From Kitasatospora sp. A2-31 (GTDB taxonomy: Bacteria > Actinomycetota > Actinomycetes > Streptomycetales > Streptomycetaceae), in contig NZ_JAKNTA010000004.1 of the NCBI RefSeq assembly GCF_022288725.1, positions 62,001 to 126,000 on the forward strand: 64,000 bases of DNA. Reading direction: 5' to 3'. Below are positions 51,116 through 59,195 of this stretch, piece by piece (within the stretch, counting starts at the first letter, position 1; each line of letters starts with the position of its first letter). The translations under genes and the position numbers were made by a program. The notes beneath the pieces are model-generated. The model was not told where the DNA came from and searched no databases. It saw nothing but the letters and a program-made list of their open reading frames with translations.

Positions 51116-51490
51116 TCAGTAGCCCTGGACGGTCACCCAGTCGCCGGACTGGGACTTGGGCACGTTCACGGTGGTGTGCCAGAGCCGGGTGTTGGACGAG
51201 CAGTCGGTCGAGGAGTAGGACTGCAGGTTGACGTCGTACTTCCACCACCAGCCGGCAGCCGCCTTGCTGGTCTCGTTGAAGTAGTAGAGCCGGAAGCAGC
51301 CCTCGTTCCACTCGTTGTCGTTGTTGTATCCGGAGATCTTGAACGACTGGGCGATGTTCGAGTTGTTGTGCCAGGCGATCTGCTGCCCGTTGGTGCCGGC
51401 CGAGGCCGGGGTCGCGGTCGCGACCAGGGTTGCGGTGGCCATGGCGGCGACGGCCAGGGCGCCGACGCGAGCCGAGACGGACTTGCGCAT
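51116..51490 (-). CDS. small secreted protein of unknown function
   Basis: A 124-residue preprotein. ATG 51490 follows GGGGGAG. A Sec signal peptide (MRKSVSARVGALAVAAMATA through TPASA, cleavage after about residue 31) precedes a mature chain of about 93 residues rich in Trp, Tyr, Asn and Ser (IAWHNNSNIAQSFKISGYN, AAAGWWWKYDVNLQ). Two Cys (GCFRLYYF, TDCSSN) could form one disulfide. The composition suggests a small beta-sandwich, lectin-like or carbohydrate-contacting protein, or a peptide-type toxin, but no family is recognised. Confidence 0.75.
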   Translation of the reverse strand: MRKSVSARVGALAVAAMATATLVATATPASAGTNGQQIAWHNNSNIAQSFKISGYNNDNEWNEGCFRLYYFNETSKAAAGWWWKYDVNLQSYSSTDCSSNTRLWHTTVNVPKSQSGDWVTVQGY

Positions 51491-51803
51491 GCTGAAGACT
51501 CCCCCGTGGAGATCGATGTGCACGCCACAAGATCGCGGCGGCCGCGGACGATGCTAGCCCTCGACGGGGATGCCCGGCCGGGATTTTCGGAACCATCCGA
51601 TCGAATGCATGGCTGCCCCGCAGGTCAGGCCGGTGCCGGGCGTCCGGACGCGTCCTGGTGGGGACGGTGGCCGGCCCCCGCAGGGGCCGTTCGTCTGCCA
51701 CCGGCGCGTCTCCTGCCCCGGCCCGCCGACCCGACCGGCGTCGGCCGGGTGTGTCAGGCTGGTGGGGACGGGCTGGAGCGCGACCGAGGTCGGGAGGCTC
51801 GCG
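51491..51803. other. divergent intergenic region, secreted protein / hydrolase
   Basis: A 313-bp gap. A minus-strand TAGCAT (about 51551-51556) is a possible -10 for the secreted-protein gene with a leader of about 55 nt. On the plus side only the hydrolase ribosome site (GGGAGG, 51792-51797) is clear. No gene is supported. Confidence 0.4.
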
Positions 51804-52613
51804 ATGGCCGAGATCAGGGTGAACGGGGTGTCGCTGTACTACGAGGCCCGGGGCTCCGGGCCGGGCGTGGTGCTGGTCCACGGGTCCTGGAGCGACGCCG
51901 ACAGCTGGGCCCGGGTGGTGCCCGGGCTGGCCGAGCAGGCCGGCGTCGTCGCCTACGACCGGCGCGGGCACAGCCGCAGCGAGGACCTGCTCACCCAGGG
52001 ATCGGTGCACGAGGACGCCGCCGACCTGGCCGGGCTGATCGAGGGGCTGGACCTCGCGCCCGCCTTCGTCTGCGGGGACTCCTACGGCTCGCTGATCACG
52101 CTCCGGCTGGCCGCCGCCCGGCCCGACCTGCTGCGCGGGATCGCCGTCCACGAGCCGCCCGGGACGTCCCTGCTGCTCGCCGACCCGGACCTGCGGCCGA
52201 TCGGGACGGCCTTCGCCGGCCGGATCGCCGCCGTGCGGGAACTGCTGGAGCAGGCTGAGTCGGCCGCGGCGGCCGAGCTGTTCGTGGAGACCCTGGCCTT
52301 CGGCCCGGGCGCGTGGGCCCAGCTGCCCGCCCCGATCCGGCACACGTACGTTCGCAATGCGCCGACCTACCTGGACGAGCTGCGCGACCCGGACGCGCTG
52401 GACCTCGACCTCGCCGCGCTGTCCCGCTACCCGGAGCCCGCGCTGCTCACGCAGAGCGACGACAGCGCGCCGATGTACGGGGAGGTGCTGGACCTGATCG
52501 ACCTCGCGCTGCCGAAGCCCGAGCGGCACCTGTACGAGGCCGCCGGTCACGCTCCGCACCTGTCGCAGCCGGAGGAGTGGGTGCGGGTCACCCTGCCCCG
52601 CATCCTGGGGTAG
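51804..52613 (+). CDS. alpha/beta-hydrolase fold protein
   Basis: A 269-residue soluble hydrolase. LVHGSWSDADSW is the oxyanion region, CGDSYGS the nucleophile elbow (Ser93), and AAGHAPHLSQPEEW contains the catalytic His. YDRRGHSRSEDLL is the usual second motif. ATG 51804 follows GGGAGG by 6 nt. Substrate unknown; such enzymes include esterases, haloperoxidase-like proteins and lactonases. It stands alone. Confidence 0.85.
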   Translation: MAEIRVNGVSLYYEARGSGPGVVLVHGSWSDADSWARVVPGLAEQAGVVAYDRRGHSRSEDLLTQGSVHEDAADLAGLIEGLDLAPAFVCGDSYGSLITLRLAAARPDLLRGIAVHEPPGTSLLLADPDLRPIGTAFAGRIAAVRELLEQAESAAAAELFVETLAFGPGAWAQLPAPIRHTYVRNAPTYLDELRDPDALDLDLAALSRYPEPALLTQSDDSAPMYGEVLDLIDLALPKPERHLYEAAGHAPHLSQPEEWVRVTLPRILG

Positions 52614-52795
52614 GTGAGGCGGGAGCGGGGGCGGGCGCGCGCGGGGGGGCGCCCGCCCTGCTCGGTGGGCGCCCGTTGAGCGCCCGCCCGTCGAGCGCCC
52701 GCCCGTGACCGCGGTACGACGTGAAATCCCACCCGTAGCCGCCGGTACCGCGGTTGCCGAGCCGGGCCGTTCCCGTGCCCAGGCCGTTCCCGTGC

Positions 52796-53248
52796 TCAGG
52801 CGGTGCCCGGGGTCTTGCGGGTGGTCACGTTCATCCGGTTCCAGGCGTTGGCGGTGAAGACGAGCGCGATCAGCTGGGCCAGCTGCTGCTCGTCGAAGTG
52901 CTGTGCCGCCTCGTCGTACACCGCGTCCGAGACGCCCTGCGGCAGCAGCGTCACCGCCTCGGCCAGCGCGAGCGCCGCCCGCTCCTGGGCGGTGTAGAGG
53001 GAGGACTCCTCCCAGGCGCCCAGCTGGTGGACGCGCTCCTCGCTCTCGCCGGCCTTGCGGGCGTCGGTGACGTGGTAGTCGATGCAGTAGGCGCAGCGGT
53101 TGATCTGCGAGACGCGGATCTGCACCAGCTCGACGAGCACGGGGTCGAGGCCCTGCCGGGCGGCTGCATCCAGGGCCAGGACGGCGCGGAAGACCTTGGG
53201 GGCAGCGGTGGCGAAGTTCATGCGCTGGGGGATCTGGACCGTTGTCAT
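52796..53248 (-). CDS. carboxymuconolactone decarboxylase/AhpD-like alkylhydroperoxidase
   Basis: A 150-residue all-helical protein with the AhpD redox motif: Cys52-x-x-Cys55 and His59 in INRCAYCIDYH, and the upstream Glu in LVELVQIRVSQ. These residues support peroxidase activity driven by thiol exchange rather than true muconolactone decarboxylation. A second half has LALAEAVTLLPQGVSD and AQLIALVFTANAWNRM. ATG 53248 has no strong ribosome site. The neighbour downstream on the same strand is separate, and no dedicated reductase is nearby. Confidence 0.85.
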   Translation of the reverse strand: MTTVQIPQRMNFATAAPKVFRAVLALDAAARQGLDPVLVELVQIRVSQINRCAYCIDYHVTDARKAGESEERVHQLGAWEESSLYTAQERAALALAEAVTLLPQGVSDAVYDEAAQHFDEQQLAQLIALVFTANAWNRMNVTTRKTPGTA

Positions 53249-53340
53249 GTGAACGAGCCTAGGAGAGGCGGTGGCCCGAACCATGGTGCACTCTCGGTAT
53301 GGGTTCGTGGGTCAATTCGGTGGTGTCACGACCGCGGCCG

Positions 53341-54489
53341 TCAGGCGCCCAGAGCCTCCCGCACCGCGTCGACCAGGCGGTCGGCGCGGGCGTCGCCGTG
53401 GCCGATCATGCGGTTGGCGACGTAGGCGAAGCCGATGCCGAACTCGTCGTCCCCGAAGGCGAACTGGCCGCCCGCGCCGTCGTTGCCGAAGCTACGCGCG
53501 CCGAGCATCGGGCGGAAGGCCGGGGAGCCGAGCAGCACGCCGGAGCCCCAGCGGGCGCCCATGTCGAAGCCCAGGAAGCCGGCGCCGGAGGAGAGTTCGC
53601 GCAGCGCGCCGGTCACCGTCGCGGGGGAGAGCAGCCGCGCCCGGCCGTCGACCCCGGTGACCGCGGCCGCGTACACACCGGCCAGACCGGTGGCGGAGGC
53701 GACGGCGCCCGCGCCCGGCAGCTCGATCGCGTGCAGCGCCGGGTCGTTCCAGCCGTGCGGCTGGTCCAGGCCGGGGAAGACCAGTGCACCGTTCATCGTC
53801 ACGATCCGGGTGAGCAGGTGCTCGGGGCCGGGCATCGGGCGGCGCCCCTCCGCCTCCACCAACCGTGCCAGTCGGCCGAGTTCGACCTCCGGCAGGCCGA
53901 TCCAGGCGTCCAGGCCGAGCGGCTCGCCGATCGCGGTGCGGAAGTACGCCCCCGGCGTCAGCCCGGTGATCCGGCGGACCACCTCGCCGACCAGGAAGCC
54001 GAGCACGTGGCCGTGGTACTCGTGGCTGGCGCCGGGCTCCCAGAGCGGTCGCTGCTCCTCGATGGCGCGGACGACTGGCGTCCAGGCGGCGATCTCGTCG
54101 AAGGCGGGGGAGGCGTCCAGCGCGGGCAGGCCGGCCCGGTGGCCGAGGACCATCCGGCAGGTGATCGCCTCCTTGCCGTGCTGCGCGAACTCGGGCCAGT
54201 AGCGGGCCACCGGGGCATCGAGGTCGAGGAGGCCCTGCTCGGCGAGCAGATGGGCGGTGACGGCGACCAGGCCCTTGGCGCAGGAGAACACGGGCACGAG
54301 CGTGTCCGCCGTCCACGGGCGCCCGGTCTGCTCGTCGGCGGTGCCGGCCCAGAGTTCCACCACCTTGCGACCGCCGGCGAACACCGTCACGGCGGAGCCG
54401 AGTTCGGGGAAGTCGTCCCAGTTGCGGGCGAACGCGTCGGCCACCTTGCCGAAGCCCTCGTCGGCCCACCCGTGCTGCTGCCGTTCCAT
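53341..54489 (-). CDS. serine hydrolase, beta-lactamase class C / EstB family
   Basis: A 382-residue penicillin-binding-protein-fold hydrolase. The SxxK motif is Ser69-Cys-Ala-Lys72 (VFSCAKG), and Tyr of the YxN-like motif is in ASHEYHGH. HRAGLPALD and a C-terminal FGNDGAGGQFAFGDD correspond to the HTG-like region. No signal peptide, so it is cytoplasmic and more likely an esterase (EstB, LovD type) than a beta-lactamase. Substrate unknown. It is divergent from the kinase gene. Confidence 0.85.
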   Translation of the reverse strand: MERQQHGWADEGFGKVADAFARNWDDFPELGSAVTVFAGGRKVVELWAGTADEQTGRPWTADTLVPVFSCAKGLVAVTAHLLAEQGLLDLDAPVARYWPEFAQHGKEAITCRMVLGHRAGLPALDASPAFDEIAAWTPVVRAIEEQRPLWEPGASHEYHGHVLGFLVGEVVRRITGLTPGAYFRTAIGEPLGLDAWIGLPEVELGRLARLVEAEGRRPMPGPEHLLTRIVTMNGALVFPGLDQPHGWNDPALHAIELPGAGAVASATGLAGVYAAAVTGVDGRARLLSPATVTGALRELSSGAGFLGFDMGARWGSGVLLGSPAFRPMLGARSFGNDGAGGQFAFGDDEFGIGFAYVANRMIGHGDARADRLVDAVREALGA

Positions 54490-54761
54490 TGCCGCCGTCC
54501 TGTTCCCGTTGGTCCGGTCGCTGCCGATCGGCAGCCCCTGCTGCGTCGTCCGAGGTGGTCGCAGGGGGATTCGGACGTGCCGGTCCGACGGTGCGACCAC
54601 GATCGAGGACCGGGACACGCTACGGGAGAGGGCCTGGCGGACGGAACCGATTTCCGCAGGGACGGCGGCGTGCCCGGGGCGCTGCGGGGTGGCGAGCCCG
54701 GCCCGCCGGCGGAAGGACCTCGGCTCCACCGTGTGGGAAGCGCAAGGGAGGTGACGCTAAG

Positions 54762-56408
54762 GTGCCAGGCGTGACAGCAGTGAGCGGGGCACTGATCGGG
54801 GGCCGGTACCGGCTTCTGGAGTTGATCGGGCAGGGCGGCATGGGCCGTGTGTGGCGGGGGCAGGACACGACGCTCGGACGGGACGTCGCGGTCAAGGAGG
54901 TGCTGCTTCCGCCGGGAGTCGGCGAGCGCGAGCGGGACGAGTTGGTCCAGCGCGTACTGCGCGAGGCCCGGGCGGCGGCGCGGCTCAACCACCCCGGCAT
55001 CGTCACCGTGCACGACGTCGTCGAGTACGAGGGCGCCCCCGTCATCGTGATGGAGTACGTCACCGGCAGGTCGCTCGCCGCGGCGCTCGCCCGCGGCGGT
55101 GCACTGCCGGTGGAGCGGGTCGCCGAGCTCGGCGTGGCGATGGTGAAGGCCCTGCAGCGCGCCCACGCGGCCGGGATCGTCCACCGCGATCTCAAGCCCG
55201 ACAACGTCCTGCTGACGGACGATCGGGTCGTCATCACGGATTTCGGCATCGCGCACATGGCCGACGCGACCACGGCGCTCACCCGCACCGGCGCGGTCAT
55301 CGGCACCCCCGCCTTCATGGCCCCCGAGCAGTTGGAGGGGCGGCCGCCCACCCCCGCCAACGACCTGTGGTCGCTGGGCGCGACGCTCTACGCGGCGGTC
55401 GAGGGGGAGGCGCCGTTCAGCGGCACGACCTTCGGCGCCCTCTGCGTCGCCGTGGTGACCAAGGAGCCGAGGCCGCCCGTCCGTGCGGGCGTCCTGGCTC
55501 CGGTGCTGGCCGCGCTGCTCGCCAAGGACCCGGCTCACCGGGCCACGGCGGAGCAGGTGCTCGCGGCGCTGGAGACGGTGGCGCGGACGGGTGTGCTGCC
55601 CGGCGGCCTGCCGGTCGGGCCGGTGCCGGTGCCGACGGCGTTGGACGCCGGGCCGGTGCCGGGCGGGGCGGTTCACGGCGGCGTCGCGGCGGGCGGGGCC
55701 GGTGCGGCCGAGCCGTTCCGGACGGGGCGGGTGCAGGTCGGGCCGGTGGCGTCGGACGTGCAGCCCGATCCGGTCGGTCAGGCCGGGGTGCCCGGGCAAC
55801 CGGGAGGGTACGGGCAGTCGGGAGGGGTTGGGCAACCGGGAGGGTTCGGGCAGTCGGGAGGGTTGGGGCAGCCGACCGCACCCGCGGCGGATGCCGTGAA
55901 CGCCCCACCCGCCGTACCGCCGCGCGCGGGGGCGTACCCCGTGCCGTCGTACCCCGTGACGTCGCCCCTCGCGCCCGTTCCCGGCACGCCGGGGCCCGGG
56001 GCGTCCGTCCCCGCCGCCCGTTCCGGGCCGACCGCGGTCGGGGCTGCGGTGGTGCGGTTCCTCGGCTGCGTGGGCCTGATCTGGGCCATCGGCGCCCTGC
56101 TGCCCTGGAACAACCTGGGGGACGTGCCGGAGAGCTACTTCTTCATCGCCCTGATGGTCACCGCGGTGCTCGCCCTCCTGCACGCCCTGCCCCGGCCCCG
56201 GTGGCACCCCGCCGCGGTCTGGGCGGCCACGGTGACGGCCGACGTGGGCCTGTTCTTCCTCACCAAGGCCGTGCTCCTCGCCTGGCTCGGCGCGCGGACG
56301 ATCGGCTTCGGCGAGCTGCCGTGGCAGATCGTGGTGAACATGCTGATCCTGGGCACCGGCGCCTGGCTGCTCTGGTTGGTCGTCCCGGGAAGTCGCCAAC
56401 GCTCCTGA
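54762..56408 (+). CDS. membrane Ser/Thr protein kinase (PknB-like kinase domain)
   Basis: A 548-residue kinase from GTG 54762, 8 nt after GGGAGGTG. The Hanks-type catalytic domain (about 15-285) is complete: IGQGGMGRVWRG, Lys45 in VAVKEV, catalytic Asp143 in HRDLKPDN, Asp160 in DFGIAH, and GTPAFMAPEQ. A long Pro/Gly/Gln linker with GQPGGY-type hexapeptide repeats follows. The C-terminus has four hydrophobic helices (VVRFLGCVGLIWAIGALLPW, FFIALMVTAVLALLHALP and two more) rather than a single helix plus sensor, so it is a polytopic kinase with no extracellular PASTA domain. Confidence 0.92.
   Translation: MPGVTAVSGALIGGRYRLLELIGQGGMGRVWRGQDTTLGRDVAVKEVLLPPGVGERERDELVQRVLREARAAARLNHPGIVTVHDVVEYEGAPVIVMEYVTGRSLAAALARGGALPVERVAELGVAMVKALQRAHAAGIVHRDLKPDNVLLTDDRVVITDFGIAHMADATTALTRTGAVIGTPAFMAPEQLEGRPPTPANDLWSLGATLYAAVEGEAPFSGTTFGALCVAVVTKEPRPPVRAGVLAPVLAALLAKDPAHRATAEQVLAALETVARTGVLPGGLPVGPVPVPTALDAGPVPGGAVHGGVAAGGAGAAEPFRTGRVQVGPVASDVQPDPVGQAGVPGQPGGYGQSGGVGQPGGFGQSGGLGQPTAPAADAVNAPPAVPPRAGAYPVPSYPVTSPLAPVPGTPGPGASVPAARSGPTAVGAAVVRFLGCVGLIWAIGALLPWNNLGDVPESYFFIALMVTAVLALLHALPRPRWHPAAVWAATVTADVGLFFLTKAVLLAWLGARTIGFGELPWQIVVNMLILGTGAWLLWLVVPGSRQRS
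55794..55865 (+). repeat. four 18-bp tandem repeats in the kinase linker
   Basis: Alternating GGGCAACCGGGAGGGTAC and GGGCAGTCGGGAGGGGTT type units, four in a row, code for GQPGG/GQSGG hexapeptides. DNA-level identity is higher than needed for the protein. Confidence 0.8.
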
Positions 56409-56532
56409 CCTGCCGGGGAGTTCGCCGTGGGGCAGGGCGGTTCGTGCTACCCGGCGGGCGACGTGGTCCGCCTGGTGGACTGCCGGCGGAATGTGCTGGA
56501 CAGCGGACCCGGCGCGTCCGATGGTGGGCGGC

Positions 56533-57519
56533 ATGGAGTTCACCCATCTCGGCCGCACCGGCCTGACCGTCTCCCGGCTCTGCCTGGGCACCATGAACTT
56601 CGGCCCGCACACCGAGGAGTCTGACGCCCACCTGATCATGGACACCGCCCACGAGCGGGGCATCAACTTCTTCGACACGGCCAACGCGTACGGGCGGGAC
56701 AGCGAGGGCAACCTCAAGGGCCGGACCGAGGAGATCATCGGCAGATGGTTCGCCCGGGGCGGCGGCCGCCGCGAGCGGACCGTACTGGCCACCAAGGCGT
56801 ACGCCCCGATGGGGGAGTGGCCCAACCAGGGCCGCCTCTCCGCCCTCGCCATCCGCCGCGCCGTCGAGGACAGCCTGCGCCGGCTGAACACCGACCACAT
56901 CGACCTCTACCAGATGCACCACATCGACCGGGACACGCCCTGGGAGGAGATCTGGCAGGCGATGGAGGTCCTGGTCGCCCAGGGCAAGATCATCTACGTG
57001 GGCTCCAGCAACTTCGCCGGCTGGCACCTCGCCCAGGCACAGGAGTCGGCCCGCGCCCGGCACTTCCTCGGCCTGGTCAGTGAACAGTCCCTCTACAACC
57101 TGCTCGACCGTGCCGTCGAGCTGGAGGTGATCCCCGCGCTCCAGCACTACGGCCTCGGGCTCCTGCCGTGGTCGCCGCTCCGCAGCGGCCTGCTCGGCGG
57201 CGTGCTGCGCAAGGAGCGGGAGGGCGCCGCCGTCCGCGGCGCCACGGGCCGCGCCGCCGAGATCCTCGCCGCCAACCGCGATCGCATCCGGGCCTACGAG
57301 GACTTCGCCGCCGAGCTCGGCACCGACCCCGCCCACCTCGCGCTCGCCTGGCTCCTCGCCCGCCCCGCCGTCACCGCCCCGATCATCGGCCCGCGAACCC
57401 CGGACCACCTCGACGCCGCGATCGCCGCCCTCGACCTGGAACTCGACCAGAAGACCCTCGACCGTCTCGACGAGATCTTCCCCGGGCACCGGCCCGCCCC
57501 GGAGGACTACGCCTGGTAG
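56533..57519 (+). CDS. aldo/keto reductase
   Basis: A 328-residue NADPH-dependent TIM-barrel oxidoreductase. Catalytic Asp and Tyr lie in NFFDTANAYG, Lys in LATKAYAPMG and His in LYQMHHIDRD. The cofactor-binding VGSSNFAG, SEQSLYNLLDR and IIGPRTPDHLDAA segments place it in the AKR family related to voltage-gated K-channel beta subunits and YghZ-like proteins. ATG 56533 is preferred over ATG 56521 for the family N-terminus (MEFTHLGRTGLTVS). Substrate unknown. Confidence 0.9.
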   Translation: MEFTHLGRTGLTVSRLCLGTMNFGPHTEESDAHLIMDTAHERGINFFDTANAYGRDSEGNLKGRTEEIIGRWFARGGGRRERTVLATKAYAPMGEWPNQGRLSALAIRRAVEDSLRRLNTDHIDLYQMHHIDRDTPWEEIWQAMEVLVAQGKIIYVGSSNFAGWHLAQAQESARARHFLGLVSEQSLYNLLDRAVELEVIPALQHYGLGLLPWSPLRSGLLGGVLRKEREGAAVRGATGRAAEILAANRDRIRAYEDFAAELGTDPAHLALAWLLARPAVTAPIIGPRTPDHLDAAIAALDLELDQKTLDRLDEIFPGHRPAPEDYAW

Positions 57520-57591
57520 GCGGTGCCGGGCGCGTACGGCGTCCGTGGGCCCGGGTGGCTCCCGGCCGCCCGGTTCTCGGCCGTGCCCACG

Positions 57592-57659
57592 TCTCGGTCC
57601 CGCCTAGTTCTCGGTCCCGCCTGGTTCTCGGTCCCGCCCGGTTCTCGGCCCCGCCCGTT
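57592..57659. repeat. four 17-bp tandem repeats
   Basis: TCTCGGTCCCGCCTAGT, TCTCGGTCCCGCCTGGT, TCTCGGTCCCGCCCGGT and TCTCGGCCCCGCCCGTT follow one another (57592-57659), with a decayed copy upstream. Non-coding, between the aldo/keto reductase and TetR genes. Confidence 0.85.
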
Positions 57660-57798
57660 TCCGGGCGCGGGGCCGAGTCACGTCGGTGGCCGGGAGTCGA
57701 GTCGGGGTGGAGGGGACGGACCGGCCGCGCGACGGGGCGGGCGGGCCGACCGCGGCCTGCCCGCCGGTCACCGGGGCTCGCTGTGGTAGCACTGCTCC

Positions 57799-58401
57799 AT
57801 GACGGAAAGGCCTGCCCGGCGGGGCAGTTATCACCATGGGGACCTGGCCGAGGCGCTGGTGACGGCGGCGTTCGAGCTGTTGGACGAGGAGGGCCAGGCC
57901 GGGGTCAGCGTCCGGGAGGTGGCGCGGCGGGCGGGGGTGTCGGCCGGGGCGCCGTTCCGCCACTTCGCCGACCGGCAGGCGCTGTTGACGGCGCTGGCGG
58001 ACCGGGTGCTGGCGGACTTCGAGGCGTGGCAGCGGGCCGCGGTCGAGGGCGACGAGGGGTCCGCGCTGCGCGCGACCGGGCTGGGTTTCGTCCGGTACGC
58101 CATCCGGCACCCGCACCGGTTCGAGCTGGTGCGGTCGCGGGTCTTCGCGCCCTCGCGGCAGCCCGAGCTGGAGCGCCGGCTGGAGGGGATCGACGAGGCC
58201 TATGCCGAACTCATCGTCGCCGACCAGGAGTCGGGCCGGCTCCGGCCGGGGGACCCGGCGTTGGTGGGACTGGCCGCCCAGGCGCTGGTCTGCGGGCTGG
58301 CGCAGCTGATCATCGACGGGTACCTGCCGATCGAGAAGGCGGAAGTGCTGGCCGCGCAGGTGCTGGACACCTTCGGTCAGGGGATCGCCAACCCCCGCTG
58401 A
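57799..58401 (+). CDS. TetR/AcrR-family regulator
   Basis: A 200-residue repressor. The DNA-binding domain is RGSYHHGDLAEALVTAAFEL followed by VSVREVARRAGVSAGAPFRH, a canonical TetR HTH. The C-terminal ligand domain (WQRAAVEGDEGSALRATGLG onward) resembles the TetR_C_33/WHG-type. TAGCAC ends 6 nt before the ATG, suggesting a leaderless message. The next gene begins 68 nt later behind a promoter that overlaps an ATGTAA-N7-TTACAT repeat, a likely target. Confidence 0.9.
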   Translation: MTERPARRGSYHHGDLAEALVTAAFELLDEEGQAGVSVREVARRAGVSAGAPFRHFADRQALLTALADRVLADFEAWQRAAVEGDEGSALRATGLGFVRYAIRHPHRFELVRSRVFAPSRQPELERRLEGIDEAYAELIVADQESGRLRPGDPALVGLAAQALVCGLAQLIIDGYLPIEKAEVLAAQVLDTFGQGIANPR

Positions 58402-58430
58402 GCTAAAGGCATTTGGCCTTGCGTCAAACC

Positions 58431-58471
58431 TTGACCGGGTGGTCGGCCGCTGATGTAATCACCGCTTACAT
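58431..58471 (+). promoter_or_regulatory. promoter and candidate TetR operator of the DUF4188 gene
   Basis: TTGACC (58431-58436), exactly 17 nt, then TGTAAT (58454-58459). ATGTAA (58453-58458) and TTACAT (58466-58471) form an inverted repeat over the -10 and start codon. The ATG lies 10 nt after the -10, so the mRNA is leaderless or nearly so. Confidence 0.65.
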
Positions 58472-59195
58472 GGGTGGACGGAGACAGCTGGAGGCCGATG
58501 TGTTCGCCAAACCGAATCCCGGCTACACCACCGCGGGTGCCACCGGGGACACGGTGGTGCTGCTGATCGGCATGCGCATCAACCGCTTCTGGGCCGTCCA
58601 CCACTGGGGGCCGGTGATGGCGGCGATGTTCCGGATGCTGCACGAGCTGGCCAGGGCCCCCGAGCGCGGGCTGCGCGGACGGATCCTGCTGACGGCCTCG
58701 CCGCGGACGTACTACGTCGTCCAATACTGGGAGTCGAAGGAGAAGCTCTACCAGTACTCCGCCGCGCCGGACGCCTTCCACCGGAAGGCCTGGGGCATCG
58801 CCAACCGCAAGGTGAAGGCGGGGAGGACCCGGCAGCACGTCGGGCTCTGGCACGAGACCTACGTCGTGCCGGAGGGGTCGTACGAGGCGATCTACTTCGA
58901 CATGCCGCCGTTCGGCCTGGCGGCGGCCCACGGCGCGCTGCCGGTGGAGCGGCGCGGGCGCCGGGCGGCGGACCGGCTCGCGTACCGGTCCAAGGCCGCG
59001 GCGGACACGGTGGGCACTGAGGGCGCGGCGGGCCCTGCGGAGGCAGCGGGCACCGCGGAGGCGGCGGGCAGGGAGGGGGCGGCCGGCGGGGAGGACGGCG
59101 TGCCGAAGGCCGCCGCCGGCGGTGGTCCGGCGGACGGTGGCGCGGCCGTCGCCGGGGGTGCCGGCGAGGCGCGCTCGGACGCTGCGGCTCAGTAG
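58470..59195 (+). CDS. DUF4188 / monooxygenase-like protein
   Basis: A 241-residue protein. The first 160 residues match the DUF4188 type, a dimeric alpha/beta-barrel fold: FAKPNPGYTTAGATGD, INRFWAVHHWGPVMAAMFRM, SPRTYYVVQYWES, HETYVVPEGSYEAIYFDMPP. Some relatives are annotated as monooxygenases or aldoxime-dehydratase-like, but no cofactor motif is visible. The C-terminal 70 residues are Ala/Gly/Glu low-complexity. ATG 58470 is chosen because it starts at the promoter. Likely repressed by the adjacent TetR protein. Confidence 0.75.
   Translation: MGGRRQLEADVFAKPNPGYTTAGATGDTVVLLIGMRINRFWAVHHWGPVMAAMFRMLHELARAPERGLRGRILLTASPRTYYVVQYWESKEKLYQYSAAPDAFHRKAWGIANRKVKAGRTRQHVGLWHETYVVPEGSYEAIYFDMPPFGLAAAHGALPVERRGRRAADRLAYRSKAAADTVGTEGAAGPAEAAGTAEAAGREGAAGGEDGVPKAAAGGGPADGGAAVAGGAGEARSDAAAQ

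Noticed and set aside
53271..53660. Plus-strand open frames opposite the serine hydrolase
   Set aside because: Arg/Gly/Ser-rich shadows; the minus-strand hydrolase has SxxK and family-like architecture.
54387..56900. 837-residue open frame on the minus strand
   Set aside because: Shadow of the Ser/Thr kinase and serine hydrolase genes; Arg/Pro/Ser-rich with no domain.
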